Origin: Alkalihalobacillus trypoxylicola
GTDB taxonomy: Bacteria > Bacillota > Bacilli > Bacillales > Bacillaceae_D
Direction of reading: 5' to 3'
Assembly: GCF_001590785.1 (NCBI RefSeq)
Contig: NZ_LTAO01000040.1
Span: forward strand, 37,213 to 101,212
DNA length: 64,000 nucleotides
In this document: in pieces, positions 43,806 to 49,865 of the stretch
Layout: each line of letters begins with the position of its first letter
Position numbering within the stretch: position 1 is the first letter of the stretch
Translations under genes and position numbers: made by a program
The notes under the pieces: model-generated
What the model was told of the DNA's origin: nothing
What the model saw: only the letters and a program-made list of their open reading frames with translations
Databases searched by the model: none

Positions 43806-44195
43806 ATGGCACAAATTAAAATTTATGGACTTAAAGCAGCATTAAATCCGATTAAGAAATCATTGTCTGAAGTCATTCATGACTGTATGGTGCAATCTTT
43901 AAAACTTCCAGTGGATAAGAAGTTTCATCGCTATTTTCCTATCGATAAAGAAGATTTCTATTTTCCAAATGATAAAAGTGAATCTTATACCATCGTTGAA
44001 ATAAGCATGTTCCAAGGTCGAACTGTTGAAGCTAAAAAACAATTAATCACACAATTATTTCAAACGATAAAAAGTGAAGTGGGAATTTCTCCAGAAGACC
44101 TTGAAATCACCATCTTTGAAACACCAATGTATCATTGGGGAATAAGAGGCTTACCTGGGGACGAATTAAAATTAAACTATGTAGTCGATGTGTAA
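43806..44195 (+). CDS. Tautomerase-family protein lacking the N-terminal proline
   Basis: I choose ATG 43806, ~7 nt behind AAAGGTGAG; ATG 43800 is nearly in contact with the SD. 129 aa. The sequence follows the double beta-alpha-beta tautomerase/MIF pattern: AQIKIYGLKAALNPIKKSLSEVIHDCM, then EISMFQGRTVEAKKQLITQLFQTI and SPEDLEITIFETPMYHWGIRG. In 4-oxalocrotonate tautomerases the catalytic base is Pro1; here residue 2 is Ala, so after Met removal the protein would start with Ala. It may be non-catalytic or use another base. Monocistronic. Confidence 0.8.
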   Translation: MAQIKIYGLKAALNPIKKSLSEVIHDCMVQSLKLPVDKKFHRYFPIDKEDFYFPNDKSESYTIVEISMFQGRTVEAKKQLITQLFQTIKSEVGISPEDLEITIFETPMYHWGIRGLPGDELKLNYVVDV

Positions 44196-44279
44196 GTAAT
44201 AAGTGTTAATTAAGGTAAAAATTAATTATAATCATTCTTTCACTTGTTAGTGTTATACATTATATGAGTTAATAAGAGT

Positions 44280-44400
44280 GTCGGACCGACATAATCTTCG
44301 GAAAGGAGGCTGATAGAAATGATTAAGCGATATGAGGTGATTTCTGCTTAGCAGAAATCCAAATCAACGGGCCGCAAGCTTTTTGCGGCCTCTTTATTTA
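44280..44400 (+). other. Compact small-transcript-like unit: dyad, 10-codon ORF, hairpin, terminator
   Basis: In 120 bp: GTCGG-A-CCGAC dyad (44280-44290), SD GGAAAGGAGG (44300-44309), ATG 44319 opening a 10-codon frame (peptide MIKRYEVISA, stop 44349-44351), and a hairpin GATTTCTGC/GCAGAAATC whose 3-nt loop overlaps the stop codon. A clean terminator follows, GGCCGCAA/TTGCGGCC plus TCTTTATTT (44370-44397). It looks like a leader-peptide or type-I-toxin remnant, or a small RNA. The tandem repeat behind it and AT-rich DNA fill the rest of the 44196-44490 gap. Confidence 0.55.
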
Positions 44401-44402
44401 TT

Positions 44403-44429
44403 AGCTTAAGAAGCTTAAGAAGCTTAAGA
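44403..44429. repeat. Three exact tandem copies of AGCTTAAGA
   Basis: 9-bp unit repeated at 44403, 44412 and 44421, directly after the small terminator unit. Each copy contains the palindrome CTTAAG. Confidence 0.9.
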
Positions 44430-44490
44430 CTGTTTTTCACTTAATGTTCAGATTATAATAATAGAAATGGATTGAAAGGAGTTGTTCATA

Positions 44491-44595
44491 TTGATAAACG
44501 TAAATACTTCATGTAATGGGGTTATAAGACGGGTTATTCAAAAGGAGGACGCTTTATTTGTCATACAAAAATGGAAAAGAGGTACTGCCCCCTAA
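44491..44595 (+). CDS. Possible 34-codon leader ORF overlapping the CD3324-like gene
   Basis: TTG 44491 is 8 nt behind AAAGGAGTTG. The frame encodes MINVNTSCNGVIRRVIQKED and 14 more residues and stops 38 bp inside the downstream gene, reading over its SD. The good SD and the overlap would allow translational coupling. No homology recognised; it may be chance. Confidence 0.3.
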   Translation: MINVNTSCNGVIRRVIQKEDALFVIQKWKRGTAP

Positions 44596-44848
44596 GCTAT
44601 TAAAGGAATTACAAAAATATATTGACGGTGAATGTATTTATATCCCTAAAAGAAATAAAGAACGTGCGGGCTGGGGAGAAATAAATGGTTCGCGCCAATT
44701 AATTGCTAAACGAAACGAAGAGATGTATAAGCTTTATCATCAAGGCTGTTCTATTGAAGATTTAGAGAAACAATACAATTTAAGTGCTGAGAGTATCCGA
44801 AAGATTGTGTATCAAATTCGCGGAAAGTTAAAATCCGTTAAACTTTAA
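44558..44848 (+). CDS. CD3324 family DNA-binding protein (Mor-like HTH)
   Basis: 96 aa, TTG start 9 nt behind AAAGGAGG (44540-44547). YKNGKEVLPPKLLKELQKYIDGECIYIPKRNKERAGWGEINGSR is the conserved N-terminal half. AKRNEEMYKLYHQGCSIEDLEKQYNLSAESIRKIVYQI is a helix-turn-helix resembling the Mor/CarD-like transcription activator group. It is probably a small transcription regulator; targets unknown. Convergent with the ytvI-like gene and separated from it by a strong terminator. Confidence 0.8.
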   Translation: MSYKNGKEVLPPKLLKELQKYIDGECIYIPKRNKERAGWGEINGSRQLIAKRNEEMYKLYHQGCSIEDLEKQYNLSAESIRKIVYQIRGKLKSVKL

Positions 44849-44875
44849 TAAATAGATGAACATGTGTGAATTTCA

Positions 44876-44923
44876 AAAAAAACGTAGTTATCGTCATTGT
44901 TAATCGATAGACTACGTTTTTTT
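44876..44923. terminator. Bidirectional terminator
   Basis: AAAAACGTAG and CTACGTTTTT arms with inner TATCG/CGATA pairing; A-run on the left and T-run on the right serve the two convergent genes. Confidence 0.88.
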
Positions 44924-44924
44924 A

Positions 44925-46043
44925 TTATTTCGAAAAACCATCTCTTATAAACCTTCCTAAATCATGAGTAACCTTAATATCATGTAAAATCATCATAAGC
45001 ACTAATAATACAGGACCAATAAATAAACCGATTGCACCAAATAATTGTAATCCAGCAAAGAAGGAAATTAAGACAGCAACTGGATTTAAATCTAAACTAC
45101 TAGAAAGAACTTTGGGCTCAATTAATTGTCTAATGACCACTACAATTCCATACAAGATAACAATACCAACCCCTAAGCTAATATTTCCTGTAATGAACAA
45201 ATAAATAAACCAAGGAATTAAAATAGTTCCAGTACCAAGATACGGAAGTAATTCAGCAATTCCAATAACAACGGCTAATGTAAAAGCATAATCTACTTGA
45301 AGAATAGTTAACCCAATAATGACAATAATCGCTGTTGCGAACATAATGATTACCTGAGCACGAACAAATCCAAATAAACGATTTTTGATAGCGCGATTAA
45401 AATCCTTCACTCTTAATCTAAAGCCATATGGAATGGTTTTTTTGAAAAAATTTTGATATTGCGCCCAGCTTTTGCCCATAAAATAAATACTTAGTAAAAA
45501 AAAGATAAAAGCTACAAAGAAGGTGGGCAATCCTAATAATAAGTGCGTAAAACGGTCGACAATCCCTTGTCCTAATTGACCTAGTGTAGAAGCAAGCTGA
45601 GTACCTAATTGTAAAATACTTTGCTTAAATGCTTCCTGTTCTTCTATACTAAAACGATTAAATAATCCCAATGCTTCTTGCCAAAAAGGAAAAATGACGT
45701 TATTAAAATAATTTTGAATGCCAATTGAAGCCATTTCAACCCAACTAGGAATTTGCATAAAGAAATTACGTAGACTATAAAACAAAAGGAAGGCTATACC
45801 AGTCAAAATCCCACTTATAATGAGGACTCCACCTAATAGGCCAAATAAGCTTGCAAAACCAGATGAAAGTCTTAATTTATTTTGAAGAAATCGCACTAGT
45901 GGCTGCAAAAACCAAGCGAATAGTGCAGCAAACCAAAAAGGATATGTAAGTGAAAATAATTTAAGAAACAGCCAGCATACAACAATAATAATAGCTGCTA
46001 GTAAAACAGCCCGCAATGCCATCCATGCATGAGCTTGAGTCAT
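44925..46043 (-). CDS. ytvI: AI-2E family membrane protein, YtvI-like (sporulation)
   Basis: 372 aa, ATG with SD AGAGAGGAAT. It has seven to eight membrane helices. N-terminal pairs (~12-34, ~36-50, ~60-86) precede a large soluble loop with IEEQEAFKQSILQLGTQLASTLGQLGQG. The conserved C-terminal part has AIKNRLFGFVRAQVIIMF, GIAELLPYLGTGTILIPW (PxxGp-type motif) and GIVVVIRQLIEPKVLSSSLDLNPVAVLISFFAG, the AI-2E family signature. Length and order match YtvI, a sporulation-associated integral membrane protein of B. subtilis. Its transported substrate is unknown. Confidence 0.85.
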   Translation of the reverse strand: MTQAHAWMALRAVLLAAIIIVVCWLFLKLFSLTYPFWFAALFAWFLQPLVRFLQNKLRLSSGFASLFGLLGGVLIISGILTGIAFLLFYSLRNFFMQIPSWVEMASIGIQNYFNNVIFPFWQEALGLFNRFSIEEQEAFKQSILQLGTQLASTLGQLGQGIVDRFTHLLLGLPTFFVAFIFFLLSIYFMGKSWAQYQNFFKKTIPYGFRLRVKDFNRAIKNRLFGFVRAQVIIMFATAIIVIIGLTILQVDYAFTLAVVIGIAELLPYLGTGTILIPWFIYLFITGNISLGVGIVILYGIVVVIRQLIEPKVLSSSLDLNPVAVLISFFAGLQLFGAIGLFIGPVLLVLMMILHDIKVTHDLGRFIRDGFSK

Positions 46044-46290
46044 CGTTTATTCCTCTCTTTCTCTAAAACGAAAAGCTTAACATTTTACTTTGATCATTTT
46101 TTTATGTTTTCATTATATTATATACATTATATTCAAAATAAATCGTAAAATCACTTTATTATAGACAAAGCAAATTCCAACAAAATTTGGTAGTAATTAC
46201 ATCATAGCGTTGATTAAAAAAATAAGCAATTTATGTGATTATTTTAAAAAGTTATAGAGATAATAACCAAAAGAAGGGAGCGATGTAAAG

Positions 46291-46641
46291 GTGTTATATG
46301 AACAATTTTTAATAGAAGTTGCGATTGATTTTAAATCTTTATATCAGGACTTTGAAACAGAGTTGCTAATTACAGGAGATGTGAGAACCTTCGAAGAATA
46401 TTTCCGAAATGTTGTTAATAATGGAGACATGATTGAAGAAATTATCATTGAAGCAGAAAGATTTGGTGTTAAAAATGATTTATTTAAAAAGGAATTGTAC
46501 AATAAAGTAAAAAACTTTAATGGATTAATCGAAAATCGAATCAATCAATTACAATCTCAAATTGATGATGGATACGATAATAGTGAGCAATTATTTGAAG
46601 CAAAAACGGCCAGTAATTTATTAAAACAGTCCTTATCATAA
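46291..46641 (+). CDS. Hypothetical cytosolic helical protein
   Basis: 116 aa, GTG start ~10 nt behind AAGGGAG. It is rich in Glu, Asn and Leu, predicted all-alpha with a possible coiled coil at residues ~70-110 (KVKNFNGLIENRINQLQSQIDDG). No domain recognised, no cysteines. It is the last gene before the candidate dif site (70 bp away). Confidence 0.65.
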   Translation: MLYEQFLIEVAIDFKSLYQDFETELLITGDVRTFEEYFRNVVNNGDMIEEIIIEAERFGVKNDLFKKELYNKVKNFNGLIENRINQLQSQIDDGYDNSEQLFEAKTASNLLKQSLS

Positions 46642-46666
46642 AAAAATCTTTTTCCGTCTCAAAACT

Positions 46667-46680
46667 ATGAGTATACTCAT
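46667..46680. other. 14-bp perfect palindrome near dif
   Basis: ATGAGTATACTCAT is self-complementary and is overlapped on the right by CTCATTTAATGAG; it lies 32 bp left of the candidate dif. Confidence 0.5.
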
Positions 46681-46711
46681 TTAATGAGATTAATTTCTCT
46701 TTTTTTATTTT

Positions 46712-46739
46712 GGATCCGATAATATATATTATGTAAACT
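46712..46739 (+). other. Candidate dif site (XerC/XerD recombination site) of the replication terminus
   Basis: 28-bp site with right (XerD) arm TTATGTAAACT and central hexamer TATATA, both identical to B. subtilis dif, and left arm GGATCCGATAA, which matches the B. subtilis XerC arm at 6 of 11 positions. Support from context: 3.1 kb beyond parC (dif is also close to parEC in B. subtilis) and near the point where gene direction changes from mostly + to mixed/mostly -. It resolves chromosome dimers with FtsK/SpoIIIE help. It lies in a 238-bp intergenic gap. Confidence 0.75.
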
Positions 46740-46828
46740 TATGAAATGAATTTTTTAATTCTCTCATTTTTCATTATGCTAGACAAAATTTCAATAATCG
46801 TGCCCCCTTTCTTTTCATTAACTCATAT

Positions 46829-46853
46829 AAAAAAACGACTTTAACAGCCGCTT
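46829..46853 (-). terminator. Terminator of the two-component operon
   Basis: On the minus strand GCGGCT-GTTAA-AGTCGT forms a 6-bp stem (two G-U pairs) followed by seven T. Confidence 0.55.
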
Positions 46854-46879
46854 TCTTTTTATTTATGATGAATCATTTC

Positions 46880-48244
46880 TTAATCTGTCAGCGTTATTTC
46901 TATCTCTAAACCTGCATCTTTTGAGTGGATAGCTTTTATGGTTCCGCCTTGACTCTCTATATTTCTTTTACTAATAGCTAAACCGAGACCGATATGTCCG
47001 CTGTTACTACGGGATGGATCTGTTTGATACAGGGGCTTAAAAATGTGCTCGACTTCAGATTCTGCTATGCCAGGTCCCTCATCTTTTATAAAAATTTTTA
47101 CGAAATGGTGATCCTTTTTTATTGAGATATAAATAGAACCTTCCACTGGGCTAAATCTAATAGCATTAGATAGGATATTCTCCATAGCTTGATATAACAG
47201 AAAATGGTCTGCAGAGATTACAATACGCTCCATTTTTTTAATGACTTTTACCTCTTTTTTGTTTTTTTGATAGTCTAAATCGTCTAGAATATCTTCAATT
47301 AACTGGTTCAAGTCTATTTTTTCTTTTGAGATATGCTCACTAAGGTAAGATGAGCGGTTATAGTTTGCTAATAAACTTAATAATTGATCCATTTTTAATG
47401 CTTGATTCGTAGCTTTTAGGATATACTTTTCTCGTTTTTCTTCATTTGTGGCTAATCCATTTGTTAAACCTTCCAAATAACCCTTTAAACCGAATAATGG
47501 AGTTCTTAAATCATGGACAATGGATGAAACGAATAAATTTCGATCGTTTTCATACTGATTTCTTTGTTTTTTAAGTGTGGCTAAATGTTGATTCATTTGC
47601 TCATATGCTGAAGTTAAATCATTAATTTCTCGTATTCTTGAGTCTGTTATTTTTATAGAATGATTTTCATTAGCTATTTCTTTAGACGCTTTATTTAATG
47701 CTATAATAGGCTTTATCATTTCATTTCTGACTAAAAACAAAAAGATAAATAATATGATAAGGATTACAATTATTAGTATAAACATCATAACTGATTCACT
47801 TGAATTAGAATTTTGCATTGAAAAATCCCAATTATTTGGACTTGTGTAAATATAACCTAATATTTGGTTATCCTTATCTAATACGGTTGTCCTATAGGAG
47901 GATTCTGTTATTAGCTTCTCTTCGTTATCGATGATGGATTGATTCTCATGACGCATGTTTCGATAAATTAACTGATTCGAGCTATTAAAGATTTCAACAT
48001 TAACCCCTTCTTCTTCTACTACATGATCTAAATGCTTTATGTTTTCTTCAGAGTCATTAAAAATTTCCTCAAGTAATAATTGCTCTTCCAACCAAATGTT
48101 TGGGTTATCAAAGTAATTAGGTTCACTAAAATAATCAAATACTACGTGATCATATATTTTGAGTAGGAGAAGTGGGATGGCAATTAAACAAATTGAAAAA
48201 AAGACTAATAGCCAATTAATTGGGAGCGACTTCTTATTGTTCAT
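46880..48244 (-). CDS. Sensor histidine kinase
   Basis: 454 aa; its ATG overlaps the response-regulator gene by 11 bp. TM1 ~10-29, an extracytoplasmic sensor of ~120 residues (acidic: DSEENIKHLDHVVEEEGVNV), TM2 ~151-172, HAMP-like linker (IKPIIALNKASKEI), HisKA with phospho-His 244 in SSIVHDLRTPLFGLKGY. HATPase_c follows, with N-box ENILSNAIRFSP, DEGPGIAESE and GLGLAISKRNIE. It belongs to the classical class I kinases. It is divergent from an ABC exporter, a layout typical of sensing of cell-envelope stress or antimicrobial peptides; the signal is unknown. Confidence 0.93.
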   Translation of the reverse strand: MNNKKSLPINWLLVFFSICLIAIPLLLLKIYDHVVFDYFSEPNYFDNPNIWLEEQLLLEEIFNDSEENIKHLDHVVEEEGVNVEIFNSSNQLIYRNMRHENQSIIDNEEKLITESSYRTTVLDKDNQILGYIYTSPNNWDFSMQNSNSSESVMMFILIIVILIILFIFLFLVRNEMIKPIIALNKASKEIANENHSIKITDSRIREINDLTSAYEQMNQHLATLKKQRNQYENDRNLFVSSIVHDLRTPLFGLKGYLEGLTNGLATNEEKREKYILKATNQALKMDQLLSLLANYNRSSYLSEHISKEKIDLNQLIEDILDDLDYQKNKKEVKVIKKMERIVISADHFLLYQAMENILSNAIRFSPVEGSIYISIKKDHHFVKIFIKDEGPGIAESEVEHIFKPLYQTDPSRSNSGHIGLGLAISKRNIESQGGTIKAIHSKDAGLEIEITLTD

Positions 48245-48935
48245 CGTCAGTTACCATGATTAAGCGATAACCTAGCGTTCTAATATTCTTTAATTTCAAA
48301 ATATGATTATATTCTGCTAATTTATCTCTTAATTTTGTTATGTATACTCTAATAATTTGCGGATCATAATAATCGTCTTTCCATACTTTTTGTAAGATTT
48401 GGTCATATGAAAGAACATTCCCTACATTTGAATATAAGTAAGAAAACAATCTAAATTCATTAATACTCATATCCACCTTATTCCCTAAAATGTAAATTTC
48501 CATGGATGAATGGTCTATATGTACGGCTCCAGACCCGCCTCTATGTTCAATACTATCTTCTACGTTAAATAGTTGTCGCCTATGTATAGCATTAACTCGA
48601 GCTACTACTTCTGCAGGATTTGAAGATTTCGTTATGTAATCATCTGCTCCGATTGTCAAACCTCTTATTTTATCAATATCCCCTTCTCTAGCACTGAGAA
48701 ATAAAATCGGAGTAGTACTAAATTCACGTATTTTTTTACAAAGTGAGAATCCATCCTCTCCAGGCATCATCACGTCTAACAAAATAATGTCTACTAAACT
48801 TTTATTTAGAATAGTTATTGCTTCGTCCGAGTTAGACGCAGTATAAATGCTGTAACCTGCTGCTTCTAAGTAATCACTCATTAACTCCAAAATATCTTGT
48901 TGATCATCAACTAATAATATATTCTTTTCGAACAA
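48234..48935 (-). CDS. OmpR-family response regulator
   Basis: 233 aa, ATG with SD AAAAGGAGGGGG. The receiver domain has D10/D11, phospho-acceptor D54 (LLDVMMPGEDG), Thr/Ser near 81 and K103. The usual KPF after the lysine is KSS here (ITKSSNP), a departure from the family. The winged-helix domain from ~140 ends in IRVYITKLRDKLAE and IRTLGYRLI. It forms an operon with the kinase. It probably binds the direct repeats in the divergent promoter (49023-49041) and activates the ABC genes. Confidence 0.93.
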   Translation of the reverse strand: MFEKNILLVDDQQDILELMSDYLEAAGYSIYTASNSDEAITILNKSLVDIILLDVMMPGEDGFSLCKKIREFSTTPILFLSAREGDIDKIRGLTIGADDYITKSSNPAEVVARVNAIHRRQLFNVEDSIEHRGGSGAVHIDHSSMEIYILGNKVDMSINEFRLFSYLYSNVGNVLSYDQILQKVWKDDYYDPQIIRVYITKLRDKLAEYNHILKLKNIRTLGYRLIMVTDDEQ

Positions 48936-49022
48936 GCTCTTCCCCCTCCTTTTCCAATTTCAGTATATTATGACTGATTACTGAATTCAATTAGTCATTT
49001 ATAAACGTTTTTTAATTTTTCT

Positions 49023-49052
49023 TTTATAAATCGCTTATAAATAAAATATAGT
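49023..49052 (+). promoter_or_regulatory. Candidate response-regulator box and -10 of the ABC operon
   Basis: TTATAAA occurs at 49024-49030 and 49035-49041, 11 bp apart (one helix turn), with a third at 48999-49005. TATAGT at 49047-49052 is the likely -10, so the repeats occupy the -35 region as in PhoB/OmpR-activated promoters. Confidence 0.55.
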
Positions 49053-49097
49053 TCATTTATTTTTCCTTGTTAAAGTGTGTGCAAGGAGGTTTTATTA

Positions 49098-49865
49098 ATG
49101 AACATATTAACAGGTAAATCTATTACGAAGAAATTTGGTAATAACGAAAAGAACAGTGTATACGCATTAAAATCAATTGATGTCACTTTCGAGAAAGGAT
49201 CATTTACGGCTATTATGGGAACGAGTGGCTCAGGAAAGTCCACCCTTCTTAATATGATTTCAGGTTTAGATACACCTACGAAAGGTTCGTTGTTTTTTAA
49301 GGATATAAATTTGAAAGAACTTGATGATGATGAATTAACTTCATTGAGAAATAAATATTATGGGTTTGTCTTTCAATTTTTTCATTTGATTCCAGTTATG
49401 AATGTAATGGATAACATCACACTACCTAATTATTTTACTCAAGAAAAACGAAATGAACACTCTTTAAAAAAAAGAGCACGGAGCATTCTGAATGATTTAG
49501 GCATCGAACAATTAGCCACATCCTTCCCTTCAGAGCTCTCTGGTGGGCAGCAACAACGTGTAGCCATTGCAAGAGCTTTAATCAATCAGCCTGAAATATT
49601 ATTAGCTGATGAACCAACTGGAAGTCTCGATTCCAATACTTCAATCTTAGTAATGGAGCAATTACAAAGATTAAATAGTGAACATAAACAAACAATCATC
49701 ACGGTTACTCATGATGCCAAAGTGGCTGCTTATGCAGATAGAGTCTTAATGATGCATGATGGTTACATTGTTGAAGAGCAAACTCTTTCAAAGTTGGATC
49801 ATTATGAAAACAAAGTAATGTATCTGTCACAGTTACTTAATAGTATTGGAAGGAAAAACAAATGA
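49098..49865 (+). CDS. ABC transporter ATP-binding protein (MacB/LolD/BceA type)
   Basis: The start is ATG 49098, with SD AAGGAGG at 49083-49089; a longer frame from 49077 includes that SD. About 255 aa. Walker A MGTSGSGKST (~40-49), Q-loop FQFFHLIPVMNVMDNI with the MacB-type insertion, signature LSGGQQQR (~146-153), Walker B LLADEPTGSLDS and switch VTHDAKVAAYADR. It overlaps the permease gene by 4 bp (ATGA). With the FtsX-like permease it forms a mechanotransmission-type exporter, and the adjacent two-component system suggests a role in envelope stress or peptide-antibiotic response. Confidence 0.92.
   Translation: MNILTGKSITKKFGNNEKNSVYALKSIDVTFEKGSFTAIMGTSGSGKSTLLNMISGLDTPTKGSLFFKDINLKELDDDELTSLRNKYYGFVFQFFHLIPVMNVMDNITLPNYFTQEKRNEHSLKKRARSILNDLGIEQLATSFPSELSGGQQQRVAIARALINQPEILLADEPTGSLDSNTSILVMEQLQRLNSEHKQTIITVTHDAKVAAYADRVLMMHDGYIVEEQTLSKLDHYENKVMYLSQLLNSIGRKNK

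Noticed and set aside
48681..48688. CCCTTCTC as a SpoIIIE-orienting sequence pointing to dif
   Set aside because: A single 8-mer is expected by chance in a window of this size; no polarised set was found.
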